Assembly (NCBI RefSeq): GCF_008831285.2
Contig: NC_045139.1
Coordinates: forward strand, 6,039,204-6,103,203
DNA length: 64,000 nucleotides
From: Nymphaea colorata
Taxonomy: Eukaryota; Streptophyta; Magnoliopsida; Nymphaeales; Nymphaeaceae
Direction: 5' to 3'
Shown: positions 39,209 to 51,937 of the stretch, one piece after another
How positions within the stretch are numbered: the first letter of the stretch is position 1
Layout: each line of letters opens with the position of its first letter
Notes under the pieces: model-generated
What the model was told of the DNA's origin: nothing
The model's input: the letters and a program-made list of their open reading frames with translations, nothing else
Database searches by the model: none
Position numbers and translations under genes: made by a program

Positions 39209-40783
39209 TTGAAGTGTCCAATTTTTTGTATTAGCGCTAGGTGCTCACTAAATTTTTTTTGGCTCGCAGCTGCATATCGCAGGATGAATAGGTTCATAGA
39301 GGCTGTAGGAATGCATATATAGCCACAAATTACACATATTATTATAGTATCACGTATGTTTTCTAAAAAGACATGCACATATTATTGTCGCGTTTTTAAT
39401 TCCTATGGTAAAGTGGTTAATGATAAAAAAAAGGCATTGTTGCTATTAAATTAAATTATCATTTTTATCGTCACTAAGACATCAATTTTATCGTGTCATG
39501 TAGTCATATATCATCCTATTAACTTTTTCTTTCTTTTAATTTTACCAAACTTTAACGATTTTTTCATTTAAAAAAACCACTGATGTTTCAGAAAAAGATT
39601 TTCTCAAGAAAAACAATTTTGGTGAAATTAAAATGCATTAGAAAAACCTCACTGTTAAAAACTCTGGAATGATATTTTGATTCATGGTTGCACGAAACCG
39701 CAAGAGAGTTGGGAAGCAGCTTTAACGAGTGTCGAGGATGTTCTCATTTGATGCAGGACCATTAACAGTGAAGCAGCAGGAGGAAACAAGCTTCAGTAAT
39801 GGTGAAGATGTTGTTTGCATTTTTAATGCTTATCAAGTACATTGTTGATGCTAATCTTCATAGATGGGAGCTACATTGATGATGTTTCTTTTTCCTTCAA
39901 TTTGACAAGATATCTTGGATATGCGTATTGAACATTTGTACTGAAAATTTGGATTTCTCATATTGGGATATCTAATCATCGTAAATTGCATAAAATAATA
40001 AGAAAATCTTTGTTGATGCGAGAAATGAACATTTACGCACCTGAAAAGCCCGTCAATAATACATTATCACTAACGTGCAGCCAAACTTCAATACAAACAC
40101 TTTTCATTGATGGGGATGAAATGACAATAAAGCTTCCTTTACTTTCTGAACGTCCGTAAAGACCAAATGAACACTGACGTTTGGGTCGAACCGTAATTTA
40201 TTAGTATCGACATTAGTTAGCTTCAATAAAGCTTCTTCACACTACCTACACTGACACAATCTTTTCTGAAAACGGGTAAAATTTTTACAGACATTTTGCC
40301 AACCATTAGAGGCTGTGTGGGTCGTGTATCTACACAGATAGTAGGCAGATTCACGAAACACTTTTTAAAAAAATGTCCAATCAATCTAACAAGAAAGAAA
40401 ATATAACATGATGTTACTATCTACAAACTATAGTAGCAGCTACTTGTTCGCTGGGGTGGGCCACCGCTCATGCCAGTCCATCAAAAATTTCATTATAAAG
40501 TATTAACTTCACATTGTTATGATTCTAAAATGATATGCAAGACACCAACACAAGTGGCCCATGGATGAAAAATATTGGCTCCGCCACTACTGTTCGGTTG
40601 ACGTATGGTTGAAGGCCTCATGTAGGGCCCTTGAGAAACGAACCCACCCTCAATTTGACTCGCTGGTTCAACAACCAACACTCTTCTAGAAGCATCGTTT
40701 TGTCGTTTGAAGTCGTCCGGGCTCCATTCTTCCTATTGGCATCTTCATAACATCGATCTATGAAGGTTCAATTGGACGGTTTG

Positions 40784-40893
<110 letters not shown>

Positions 40894-42054
40894 CCGTACA
40901 CTTCATTTCTTTAGGGTCAATTTGTATACAATTCCGACATATTGAAGCCCCTTTTTCTCATTTTCATCCCTTTTGAAAGCAATCACGTGGATGTGGTCGT
41001 CTACATGCACAGTTGATTGAGTATCCTCAAATTTTATGTTCTTGTGGTGCATGAATAGCATACTGGGGAAGTGAAAAGGCTCGGAACTCGATCTGAATTG
41101 TTATACAATATCAAAAGGCAGCCAATTTGGTAACTTTAACATCACAACAGCTGGTTTTGTAAAATATCAAACGCATTTCAGTATACTGCACTCGAGGAAG
41201 TGACCTTTTGAGAGAGGGAGAGATGAGTATTCACAGGAAACATGAATCAATGTTTGTTCTTGGTTGGCTTCAAACTCAGCTCATTTAGCTTGAGCCCATC
41301 GGGGGGTGTTGAAGCCAACACAATTAAACACACCTTCTTGGTTTGTCTTGCACTTTTAGAAGGGCAAGTATTGATCTCTAAAGAGATGTTTGGCAACAAT
41401 AATAGTTTGTTACTGTATTATGAATCTGTTAAAACAAGTTTATGAAATATTGTAACATAATGTTTTGTAGATCTTCCTCAAATTTTGAAACATATTCATC
41501 AAATAATAACCAATTGTTCCTCCTACCAAACTGCCTCCAAGGGGCTTTTTGAAACTAGTGAGACACATATTGTTCTATGCATCTACCCTAGAAAGTAGAG
41601 CAAATTCATGAACACTTCTTAAATTGTTCAATAAATTTTTTGGGTTAGATGCATGAGCCATAACATATAACATAATGGTACGGTTCCCAAACAGCCTCTA
41701 AAGCTCTTACAATTTATAAGCTTTAAGCCAACTCCCATTGAACCTTCTGTGGAGCCCTGGAAGACCAACAACAACACAGTGAGTCTTGACTTGAGTCTCA
41801 AGTCTCTAGTGTGGTTTTCTCCCGCTAGAGACATAAAAGAAACATGGAAAATCAACAAAAGCAAAGTTATTTCTTTTTCTAAAAGTACTGAACCACAAAT
41901 GAAGCTTCCAATCTTAAAAGAATGCAGGAGACAATGTGGCCAAGTGGTACTGATCATACTCGGGCATGTATATGTGCACTGCAGTTGCATCTTGGCCTGG
42001 CGCTGTGATCACAATCAGAAAAGTAGATCAACTTTTGATATATATTAACTCCAA

Positions 42055-42130
42055 GGGGGTGTAATGTAGTTGGTTGGTTTGGTAGGCTAGTGAAAATCTG
42101 GTCGTCAGTTCTCCCATGGATGCTTTTCTG
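42055..42130 (+). mobile_element. Possible tRNA-derived SINE head, copy 2
   Basis: GGGGGTGTAATGTAGTTGGT and then GCTAGTGAAAATCTGGTCGT align with the stretch at 20121. Shared words are GGGG, TAATGTAGTTGGT, GTGAAA and CCATGG. No A-rich tail or target-site duplication was resolved. Confidence 0.3.
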
Positions 42131-43065
42131 TTAAGTGCAAACAGTAGATATAATGCACTCTAGTAAATAGGTATCCTGCTTTCCATTCAAGTCCCAACGC
42201 AGTCGTGGGACTCCAGGGGCAGGAAAAAGAGACAGTTTCAACCTCTCATCGAATCACCACACATTGATGATGTAACTTAGGAAATGGCTCGTGGAGATCA
42301 ACAGACGGTGATAACATCATAAAGAGAATTTGGCAGATGGTTTTTCTTGCACCCACTGTGATAGTCGGCCGTCTATCTTGACCGACCGCCATGACCAATA
42401 TGAGGAAGAAAAATATTCTGCTTCTCTGTTGTCTCTTTGTTTTTCAATGATCTTCCGTACTTGCAGGCGGCTTGAGACCATATGAAATCGGACCCACTTG
42501 TGTTGGCATTTTCAACACCTCTGTTTGCTTCTTGAAGCTTCCTGGAAGGGCCTTCCATCTTCCATAGGACTGCCAATAAATTCGACTAGGATTGGATATT
42601 TAGAACAAATTGCTTAAAATAATTGGATACAGAAAAAATTTTGACACCAGGTTAGGAAATTATATCAGCCTCTGATTGAAATCCGACATCACCGACTCTA
42701 CATTATATCAGCCTCTGATTGTTACTACTTTGTGCTTGATGTGACTTCGGTTCAAGATAATTAATCTGTTTGAGGCCTTCTTTCTCGGAAGCACATGATC
42801 TCAACTTTATTAATTTTCGTCAAAAATTATTGGGGGAAGGATGAACGGGTCGCATAATATATATATATTATATTCAAATTGATCTGCAATCTCTGCCATC
42901 TCGAATTGTTATTATGAGTACTATGCACGTGCCTTATGGCATGATGCATCAAGGTAAGCTTTCACTTTTTGTTGTTTAATTTCAATTTTAATGATTCGGT
43001 AAAAACAGTTTTGCATTTTGTGTTTTGTTATGAATTTTCCCAACATTGGTTTTTACCGTTCCTGC

Positions 43066-43440
43066 AGATCGATCCCTGTTTGACGCAGAACATCACTAGA
43101 AGGCGAGAATGGTGAGAATCAATGGGCCGATCAGAATGAGTAGTTTTATGAGATTGAAGAACGTTTTGTGAATTTAAAAAATCAGAATATCTGGATAAAA
43201 TTGATAAAATGCATTTAACATGCTTTAATGGAGAGAAGGGAAACATTTCTATTAATTATTTACTAGTCCTCTCTTATTTTACTTTTTTCAACAAACTATC
43301 TATGCATTTTTCACATTTTCAGACCAATTTCTAAAAAAGTTGATGGGAAAAATGTATCTAATGGGAACATATAGGTTTCTAAATTAATTAGTGATAGTTT
43401 ACTTCTTAAAACAAGCCGATTTGCACTGATCTTAATAAAA
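43066..43440 (-). pseudogene. HMA relic: exon 3 acceptor and part of intron 2 only
   Basis: GATCGATCCCTGTTTGACGC followed by AGAACATCACTA is nearly identical to the intron 2/exon 3 junction of genes A and B. Only about ten bases of the exon remain. To its right, TCTATTAATTATTTACTAGT with CCTCTCTTATTTTAC and GGGAAAAATGTA resemble the intron 2 sequence of C and E and the corresponding part of D. Everything coding on the 3' side is gone, and no exon 2 was found. It marks a lost array member between A and B. Confidence 0.6.
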
Positions 43441-43579
43441 TCGTTTGGATCCATCAAAACACTTGGTACTTGGCTAATCGATTCATCCACTGCTTCGTTT
43501 GAGGAAGACTACTATAGGAAAACGATACTATCCATGTGTCACGCAAGTGTGAACAACGAGTCAAATTACTAAAGCTTTC

Positions 43580-43585
43580 ATATAT

Positions 43586-43637
<52 letters not shown>

Positions 43638-43640
43638 ATA
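43580..43640. repeat. (TA)n microsatellite with interruptions
   Basis: TA dinucleotides broken by AAA and TTT at about 43598 and 43622. Confidence 0.9.
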
Positions 43641-43724
43641 AAAGGACAATAACATATGTCCTAAAATACAAATGTATCCAATCCTTTTGGTAGACGGAGA
43701 GCGTCGTATTTGCCTTTTTAAAAA

Positions 43725-44115
43725 GGAGGCCTCCAATTCGAGTTGGCATATTGGCCTTCATTTCTTTAGAATTTAAGGAAGAAAAAAACATCTTATTGGC
43801 TGACTATTGTTGGCTGATTAGGGTGTGAGCCAAAGGTGCTAAAAAAAAATTACATGTAAATTTTAAAAAATTTTATTGATCCTATATAAAACTTTTGAAG
43901 AATGATATTTCAGTTCATGTCAAAATTTTAGAAACTTTAATTCAACTCCTCACAAAAAATTTCTAGCTCCACTCCTAATTGGCTCTAGCTTAAAAGAGTC
44001 AAGCTCGAGATCAAGTAGGTTTGTGTTGGCCAGCTCAAACACTCGATTTGTGTTGGCCAGCTCAAACTGAAGCTTGTCGACCCAGGGTCGAGCCAGTCCA
44101 TCTCCGTTGCACTTG
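43725..44115. repeat. Array flank repeat 1 (GAGCTC-rich), 3' of gene B
   Basis: GGAGGCCTCCAATTCGAGTT, then TGGCTCTAGCTTAAAAGAGT, TCAAGCTCGAG, GTGTTGGCCAGCTCAAACT and GGTCGAGCCAGTCCATCTCC, followed by GGGCCATGGAGACC. The same ordered segments lie 3' of gene D (52085-52365) and, more diverged, 3' of gene F (58395-58620). The segment is therefore part of the duplicated unit. A CTAGCTCCACTCC word near 43963 belongs to the GGCGGAGCTAG repeat family. Confidence 0.7.
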
Positions 44116-44504
44116 GGCCATGGAGACCCATTACTGTCCAAGCAAAATGCAAATCAGCCAATTAAGATAGTAAAGACTGCCAAGGGCGTTCTTGCCCCCA
44201 TGCACCAAAACCAGGTTTGGTACTTTGGAAGAATGAGTGAAAGGGTAGAGCTTCTGCTCTTTTGTTTGTTGTGGGGTAGGATAAAATACTTTTTATGTTC
44301 ACCCAACAATTAAGATTAAGATAATGATGATAAGAGAAACTTTAAATGACAAATTAAATCGAGAATTAATAACTGATATAATGAGCATTCTGATAAAGGC
44401 CTCACATAATGCATACATACAACACAGCAACTAATAAAATAAAAGCAAGACGAGGACATCCAACTATATGAGAACGCATTTGCTAAAAACATAGAGAAAA
44501 GCTC

Positions 44505-44510
44505 TTTATT
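44505..44510 (-). terminator. Putative poly(A) signal of gene B in a conserved 3' block
   Basis: On the minus strand, GGCCAAATAAAGAGCTTTTC followed by TCTATGTTTTTAGCAAATG holds AATAAA 43 nt past the stop. The block is nearly identical after genes C and D and recognisable after F. Confidence 0.6.
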
Positions 44511-44552
44511 TGGCCGTCTCAGTAGTTCAACCGTGCTGTTCCTTTCTCATTT

Positions 44553-45556
44553 TTAGGACCTGTGGCGGCGGGCTTCGTAGTGCTCCCGCACCTTTACTTG
44601 TACAATCTCCTGCTTCTGCTCCCGCACCTTTACTTGTACAATCTCCTGCTTCTCCTTCCTGACTGCCACTACCTCCTTCCCTCGATGCAAAGCAACCATA
44701 CGCAAATGATCTGGATTAGTATTCTTGTTCGTGGAAACGACGGCCTTCTCCTGAACTGTACCCATTTTGATCATATCTGTGGCCCAGTGCTTCCTCAGCT
44801 TTTTCCCCACATCCATCGCCTCCATACTTCCAACTACCGTCACTATTAGTTTCTTCCCTTCCGTGTCCGTGTATACGTGATCGATCCCTGTTTGACACAG
44901 AACATCACCATAAGGCCCACATATTGAAAAGCCACCACAGATCAAACGATGTTTTGTGCTTAAATCACCATCTTCCGCTGTTATGTTTTTTCATGATGAT
45001 TTTCCATGTTGATTATATTGGAGCAGGGGTGCCGTAGGCAGGAGTTAATATTATCAATTTAAGTTGGATTCATTGTCATTAGGTTACTGTTCTCTGCATC
45101 TAGCTCAAAAATTGTTTAGATTCATTAGACATTTTAAAAAATGTTTCATAAATCTTAATTTTGTTAGTTGATCTCAATTTAAATCGGCCAATTTTGAGCT
45201 GATCTTCATATAGTTAATGCTTGAAACTATCAAGCACTTGTTACTTTGGCTTGCTTGTTTTAAAACATGCGAACACAAAGGAAGCAGAAGAAAAGCACCA
45301 GCACCAACATCACTAAACTAAAAAACAAAGTACCTAGAAGAGAAGTGACGGCTTGCAGGACCTTCCGCTTTTCTTCGTCGCCACGCGCCTCCACTGAAAA
45401 GACGACCTTCGTCTGGCAAAACCAAAGAGAAACCGACGATAATCAAATTTGCATACTAAAGCATCCACGCCAAGGAGAAGAAGAAGATCAACACAACGGA
45501 AAAAAAAAGGAAACCAGAAGAGCTCTTCCTCAACTTTCTTGAACACATACCCTCAT
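44553..45556 (-). CDS. HMA gene B: HMA-domain protein without CxxC or CaaX
   Basis: Exons (minus strand): 45556-45551 (ATGAGG), 45412-45334 and 44887-44553; 139 aa. The HMA fold spans about residues 3-75: TKVVFSVEARGDEEKRKV, VTSLLGIDHVYTDTEGKK, LIVTVVGSMEAMDVGKKLRK. There is no Cys in the metal loop. The tail is basic and holds an 11-residue tandem repeat, KQEIVQVKVRE twice, from a 33-bp duplication, and ends RRHRS. There is no CaaX box, so membrane anchoring is not expected. Gene structure, promoter block and 3' block match gene D most closely. Function is unknown. HMA proteins of this kind are thought to act in protein interaction rather than metal transport when CxxC is absent (inference). 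Confidence 0.85.
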
Positions 45557-45785
45557 ATCTGATTTAATGAGCAAAACGAGATCACCAGCACAAGAAACTA
45601 ATGGCTTAAAGAAGCCAGCTAGAGACGGAAGAAAAGGGGACAGGTAAAGATTTCGATGGCTGATATGGTGGCAGCGACGAGGTATGGCCAATGGAAGACG
45701 CTACCTCTCGATAGACGGTGCGAGCTGACAATCTTGGGGGCTGTAATCTTGAGGCGAAGGATATATATAGATATAGACGGTGAAT
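45557..45785 (-). promoter_or_regulatory. Conserved leader and core promoter of HMA gene B
   Basis: Minus strand toward the gene: CTATATATCCTTCGCC (about 45771-45756), TACAGCCCCCAAGATTGTCA, GCACCGTCTATCGAGAGGTA, GCGTCTTCCATTGGCCATAC, then TCAGATATGAGG at the start. The block is collinear with those of A and D. The TATATATCC is the likely TATA element, about 210 nt before the ATG. Confidence 0.6.
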
Positions 45786-45799
45786 GTTCAAAGGCAACG

Positions 45800-47620
45800 C
45801 AGAAAGTTAAAGGTGAAACATACCCAAGTATTTAATTCTAAAGGAGGATGCCTGGTTTAAAAGACAGAGGTTGTAACATTCATTATTGATCGACTCGTTA
45901 TCAAATTCCTTCTCTACATACGCAAGTACTCAAGTCGGCATGACTTGACTCTCTGATCTGCAGGCTAAAAAATAATAAAAGGTAGAAAAAATTGGAAAGA
46001 ACATTCCAACTCTTGAATCAATACGCACAACTTTTGGAGGTCAGTCAACAAATGGAGTACCATATAAAAATTCTTCAAGAGATAGCCGCGTCATTTTTAG
46101 AGAATAATGCCAAATACTTTTCCATTGGCATTTAGAAAAACTACTGCCAAAGTTTCTGAGTAGATTCAGCCCAATTCTTATATATGTGGGCCACAAGAGG
46201 GAGTAATCTGATCGACGTCTAGCTCATTGTCATCAAGCAATAATTTAAATTACTCCGATACTAAATGAGGCCGAAGTTTCGTCAGAAAGCATTGGCGCAA
46301 TTACTTGAGCCCATGCCCATCCTGTTATCGCTATGGGATTGACCCGAAAATTGTTGGACTCACATTAGCAGAGCCGAATTGAGGGCATGACCTGAGCTAA
46401 ATTGTTGGATTCACCTTTTGCTTTCTTCTCATTCCAACCACCACCTCAAATAATTAATCCCATCATCTAGTCCTGATGCATGTAATATCTTTCAAAGCAG
46501 GTGCTTTCCTCTACAAGTTCTTTCAACACTTTCTACCGTATTCTACTTTCTTTTAATATATACGAGGAAACAAGTGATCCTCTTGAGATGTGCATATCAG
46601 GTCAAGTACTCTTAACCTTTACTTTTTGAAGCGTTTCACACCTTGATGGGCTGTGATGCGTGCACATCACGCCTTGATACATATGCATCTTACAACATTG
46701 AACCAAAATCCAAAAGTTATCAAATCTCTAAAGGGACAGTGAAAGACTCAGGCCACCTCAAGGGCCATACCATAGCTGGTATGACTAGAAGAGCCTCTCC
46801 ATTCTTTTGGGTGTTATACATATATATGTCATAAGTACTGGAGGAATGCATTCGGTATATAAGTTGAAGAATGCACCAATATCATCACTTTCTGACAACT
46901 TAGCTAGAACCCCTAATGCAAGAGAATAGGGGGTCTTGAAGCTCATTTATAATCCTCTCGCTCACCTAAAGCCCCCAAGACCTATTTCCTCTCCCTCTCT
47001 TTGCCGGTGTCATTGACTTCTTGTTGGGAGCAAGATCCATGTAGTTGAATGGATCCCTACTCTCATCGACTTAACTTATATTGAACTCTTCCATTAATAC
47101 TAGTCATATTTTGGTATTTGGATAGCGATCCAATAACATATTATTTGCTTATAGGGATTAATTACATCGAACTGGGCACCTCTCTGGCGTCCTTTATAAA
47201 GTGACTTGCAAATTGCTCATTTTCTTGCCGAAAATTGGTAGAATGATTTTTTTTTTCAAATTTTGGAAATTACGGCTTTGCCCTGCATTGTACACCGATA
47301 TTTTTGGCATTATTTTTTTTGAAGGGATCCACTGCTCAAAGGTAGAATGCTGCAGTACATCAACGCTATGCATTCTACACCTATTTGGCATAGTTGAGAA
47401 GCTAATTTTTAAAGAGGTTCCCGACTCAGAGGTTGAATGTTGTACTCTGCCCAACCTAAATCACTGTTTGCTTTTAGGGGCAGAGTGCTACCGAGCGGCA
47501 AGAGAGTTCAAATAAATCGAGTTAGTGCACAATTCTCGTAGCTATTGTCTTGCTTAGGTGTATTACTTTTCTAAGATGTAAACAGTCACAAATGATACTC
47601 GAGTTGAAGGGTGTACTATA
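45800..47620. repeat. Duplicated upstream segment, copy 1 (of B)
   Basis: Collinear with 54290-57201. Shared landmarks, in order: GGCTAAAAAATAATAAAAGG, AATGGAGTACCATATAAAAA, GCAGATTCAGCCCAATTCTTATAT, CCATGCCCATCC(T/C)GTTATCG, AGCAGGTGCTTTCCTCT, CAGGTCAAGTACTCTT, TTGTTGGGAGC(C)AAGATCCAT, GGATCCAATAACATA and AAAGGTAGAATGCTGCAGTA. The two copies end at CTCGAGTTGAAGG. No gene lies inside. Confidence 0.8.
47342..47378. repeat. Small palindrome inside the duplicated segment
   Basis: GTAGAATGC and GCATTCTAC form a 9-bp stem around an 18-base loop. The stem is preserved in the second copy (about 57010-57053) although the loop there has changed in length and sequence. Confidence 0.5.
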
Positions 47621-48886
47621 GGTCCACCCACGTCTTGAAGCAAAGTTAAAACTAGCTTAGAAGAAATAAAGACATGATTTTAGAGGTTTTATGTTGAAGA
47701 TAATTTTTCTTAAATAAACATTAAAGTTAAATCAGTGCTTGCAGAGGCTACTAACGTTTGAGCTTTGTTCTTATGGGAGTAAGGATCAAGTCACCCATGT
47801 GACAGAGCTAAACATGGGGTTGTGTGGGGAATTGCTCACATGAACTCAAATAAATTGCATAACTATATACTATTACCTTACATACATTTAATTACTCAAA
47901 GGGATACAATTTAAGGTATTAGTGCCCCTCAATAAAAAAAAAAAAGAAAAAGAAAAAAAAAAAACCTGACTTGGGCATGAAGTCACCCCATAAGAAACCT
48001 TAGTCATCAAACAATCTTATCCCTTCATCAACGTGTTCTCGTGAGCAATATTGTTGTCAGGATACTGATTCCACGGCGCCACTTGTCATCTTATAACTAT
48101 TTTTTAAATATTTTAAGACTTTTTAAGTTTAATTAAATTTTGCATGTTTTTCATTCAATTTTCGCAGATGGGTTTTAAACTATATTTGGCTGATAATTCA
48201 GCTGAATTACTGAATCGGCCAGCATGAAACGATTTTCTCAACATTAATTCTCATAAGTGTACTCCAATACCCGATCCTCAAGTAAACATTAAGTGAATAA
48301 ATTTGAGATCCTAAGGAAGGGGTGAATTTGCCAGTTCATCATGAATCAACCATTAATTTGATAAAAACAAAAAACAAAAAACAAAAATCAAACAACAAAG
48401 AAAAGATAAGAGTACCTTCAACAGGCCTAGGCAGTCCACCAAGAAAAATGAAACAAAGCCTAAAAACAGATATAAGACTATGAAAGCAAGCAAATCCGAT
48501 CCGCCAACTTTTGGGGAGCATGTTAATACTTTTGTCACGCTCATCGACTCAGTTCTGACCAAAAATGTCTTTGAAGAACATGAAGTTGACATATTCTACA
48601 ACCCACGTTCATACTTATTTACCATTGAAGAAAAAAAATTTAATTCTATTTCAAAATCTTGGCAAGAACAGTGTGCTTCTTCCAGGCAAAATACGTACAA
48701 ATCAGCCAAAGATATAGATTGAGGAAAACAGAAGTATTTCGAGATGACCAAAAACCCAAATTGGAATCATGAAAATTATTATTAACTCAAGGACTTACAC
48801 AATACAAGGAAGTTTAAAAAGCATGACGAGAACAATCCTGAAATACTATATCAAGACACATTTGCTAAGAACATCGAGAAAAACTC
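47621..48886. other. Intergenic between B and C
   Basis: No gene. AT-rich, with an A-rich run at 47934-47963. The right end is the 3' flank of gene C. Confidence 0.5.
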
Positions 48887-48892
48887 TTTATT
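48887..48892 (-). terminator. Putative poly(A) signal of gene C
   Basis: AATAAA on the minus strand in GCAAAATAAAGAGTTTTTCT, followed by GATGTTCTTAGCAAATGTG. It lies 47 nt past the stop and is the same conserved block as after B and D. Confidence 0.6.
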
Positions 48893-48938
48893 TTGCTGTC
48901 ATAGCAATATGCAGTCGGACCGCGTAAACTTTGCTTTT

Positions 48939-49992
48939 TCATTTCACCAAGGCTGCATCCTTCTCCGGTCCTCCTGCTTCTTCTTCGGCCCCACTCTCTT
49001 CTTCTTCCTCAGGCCGATCTTCTGGTGTATTCTCGGGACTTTCTTCGTTGGTTTTGTCATTCTTCTCTTCCATGGCAGGAGCCACCGAGAGTAGGTCTGC
49101 GTGGCAGAGATTCCTCAGTTGGTTCACCAAATCTATCGGATCAACATCTCCAACTACTTTTAGTTTCATCTCCTTCATGTCCATGGATATCCGATCAATC
49201 CCTGTTTGATGCAGAACATCATTAGAAAGCCCATGGGAAACCCAGGATTACATTTATGTATACTTTGTTTCATGTATATGTTACTAGTCTTTTACTTTAC
49301 CAAAATTGACCTAATTAAACTGTCACAAAAGCAATTTTATTAATCCATAAGAAGCTTATCATGCAAGCAAATAGATATAGTGCATCTCTCTATTAATCAA
49401 TTATCATAAACTGCCTAGTACTCTCTTACCCTCATTTTGTTATAAAATTATATACGCATCTTAGTTGACAGGAAAATAGTAATGTACTATTTTTATTGGA
49501 GAAATGGTTTCTTAAAACAGTGAATGGTAAAGTTCCAGATGTTGCCAGTGCAGAAAACAAATGTAGTTCAATTTTTAAAGAAGGGAAGGGGGTGAACTGC
49601 AGCGTGCATGCTAAATCATTTCACTGCCTGGCTGAAGGCCGAAGACAACCCCGCATCCTCTTAAGGTGTACAGGGTCTGCCTTATTCCCCTGTGGCCCCT
49701 CCAGTTCTACAAGAAGGTGGCAAAAGAAACAGCACCACCTCCAGTTAACATCTTGATTATGAAAAACTAAGTACCGTCAAAAGAAGTCACGGTTTGCATG
49801 ACCTTCTTCTTCTGTTTTTCGTCATGGAGCTGCAATATCATGACCACCTTCAACTGAAATTTGAGAAAATGCAAGACAAACCGTTAGCTGCATGCGCAAC
49901 AAATCCCACAAACTACTCAGAGAAAAGGATATTAAAATCAACAGAAAATTAAATAAAGTAGTCCTCCAACTTTCTTCAACACATGCCTTCAT
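48939..49992 (-). CDS. HMA gene C: HMA-domain protein with acidic tail; first intron has a GC donor
   Basis: Exons (minus strand): 49992-49987 (ATGAAG), 49853-49775 and 49201-48939; 115 aa. The HMA fold covers about residues 3-70: [55 protein letters not shown]. The metal-site cysteines are missing. The tail is very acidic (KTNEESPENTPEDRPEEEEE and on) and ends DAALVK, without CaaX. Intron 1 begins GCATGTG where all sister genes have GTATG(T/C)G. GC-AG introns are a known minor class, so the gene may still work, but weaker splicing is possible. If unspliced, the frame reads MKACVEESWR into the intron. Its closest relative is pseudogene E. Confidence 0.75.
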
Positions 49993-51135
49993 ATCGATTT
50001 CTACGAGCGAAAACACGATCACCAAGAGAGGACAGGGATCCTCAGAAAAACCAGAGAAAGAACAAAGGGAATAGGCAGAGATTCAGATGGCTGATAATGG
50101 CCCTAGAGATGAGATATAACACCAATGCAGGACGCTAGCTATTTCTCTACCAGAAATGGTGGAGGGATTCTGCTGTGAAGTTCAAGGAGGTTGACTGGTT
50201 TAAATAGATAGATGTTGTAGGAGTCGTTGCCGATCGACTCTTTAAGAATTTCTCTCTCTAGAGATATAACTGAGTCTGTGGTTTCTTTACATCTGCTTCT
50301 GCGGGCTAAAAAATAATAAAAAGTAGACAACATTGGAAAACATTAAAAGTTCTTCAAGAGCCGCCTCACTTCCAGACGCAAATGCAAACTTTTCGTAATT
50401 GGCATTTAAAAAAGTGCCGTGGCCGGCGGAGTCAGCAGTCCACTTCTAATATATATGGGCAAAAAGACGCACTTAATTAAATTATATCCGATTAGCATGG
50501 TCAGGGCAATATATGATCTCTTTTTGCATGATATCATGTGTAGTTAATTATACTTTATTGTCATCATGGGAGTATTAATTTAAATAAGAGATAGATCATA
50601 AGTCCAGTGTCAATTCGTCAAAAAGCATTAGACCCCGCCCCACCTAATATCCGGTAGTTTCTGCATGTTTGTGGAAAGTGGAGACGGCATCGAAGCACTA
50701 GGTCCTCTCGTAAGGTACTTCCTGGAATTTCTAGGTGACTTTTTCCTCTAGATCGTCGGGTACTTGCAGTATTCTTAGTCTTTCCCTTCAGTTTTTGTGA
50801 AAATTAGATAAGATTGTACCGGTAGTCTAATTAATTAAGCTAATGATAAGCCTTATTTATAAATAAATGTCCTAGCTAGCTAGAAGGGTGTCAGTGCAAG
50901 ATGATCCCTTAATTTGGAGAGCAAGAGGGAAGTTCTATCTCTTATCTGGTCGAGCTCAAGTACCAAACATACATCCGGCCATATTAATCATACCCATAAT
51001 CACAAATATTGTGGCAGTGAGTGATTCATCTAAGTGTTTGACTCACATTAACAAGCCAAACTGAGGCCAAGACATCCTCCACGCTCAGTTTCTTCTGTTT
51101 GCATGCATGAGGTATTTTACTATATGCATTTTTGT
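49993..51135. other. Upstream region of gene C
   Basis: Promoter and upstream DNA of C on the minus strand. It keeps parts of the array leader (GCGTCCTGCATTGGTGTTAT, about 50140-50121) and array upstream words (GGCTAAAAAATAATAAAAAG, TTGGCATTTAAAAAAGTGCC). The TATATCC/CAGCCCCCA part seen in A, B and D is not recognisable. Confidence 0.5.
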
Positions 51136-51460
51136 TGGAGCGGTAAATGTCATTTGATCACAATCTAATATGTTACCCCTTGTTCTTACGTGCATACGTT
51201 CCTGTCATTAACAGTATTTTGGTAAGTTTTTTTGTAGGATTGCTGCCCCAAAGTCCTATATATCAAGGAAACAAAGGCCGTTATACTGGTCTTTTTTTTT
51301 TTATTGTGTTGCATGGTCATGGTATGGATGTTAATATATCTGATTTGGATCAGATATCTGATGGAATTGTTCCAAAAAAACAAATGTGGAAAAAAATTAA
51401 TATTCGATAATAAATCAATAACAGCTTGAATGTTAGAAAACAATGTTTCATGAATATGCG
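51136..51460. other. AT-rich spacer with a MITE-like fragment
   Basis: Around 51320-51430 it carries GGATGTTAATATATCTGATT and TGGATCAGATATCTGATGGA, words of the element seen at 27970, 61090 and 62925. No gene. Confidence 0.4.
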
Positions 51461-51866
51461 TGGGGGCTAGTTGTGAAGTTAAAGGGGAAATATGAATGTT
51501 TAAATAGATGTTGTAAGACTCAATATTGCTCGACGCTTTAAGAATTTCTTTCTCTAGATAAATAATCCAATCGGGTCTAACATGAGCCTCTGGTTTTACA
51601 TCTGGAGGCCAATAATTAAATATAAGAAGTAGAAAAAAATGGAAAAAAACAGCCCAACACTTGAGTCAATAACCACAACTATTGGAGGTCCACAAATTTA
51701 GTACTTTATAAAAGTTCTCCAAGAGCCAGCCTTCTCACTTTTGAAAAAGAATGGGAACTTTTGCATTTGGCATTTAAAAGAATTACTGCCACAAGTTCAG
51801 GCCAATTCTTATATATACATGTATGTCGGCCGAAAAAGGGACTAATCCGATTGACGTCAGGGCAAG

Positions 51867-51937
<71 letters not shown>

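Noticed and set aside
49496-49756. 86-codon plus-strand frame
   Set aside because: Lies within intron 2 of gene C and is not preserved as an open frame in the homologous intron of pseudogene E.
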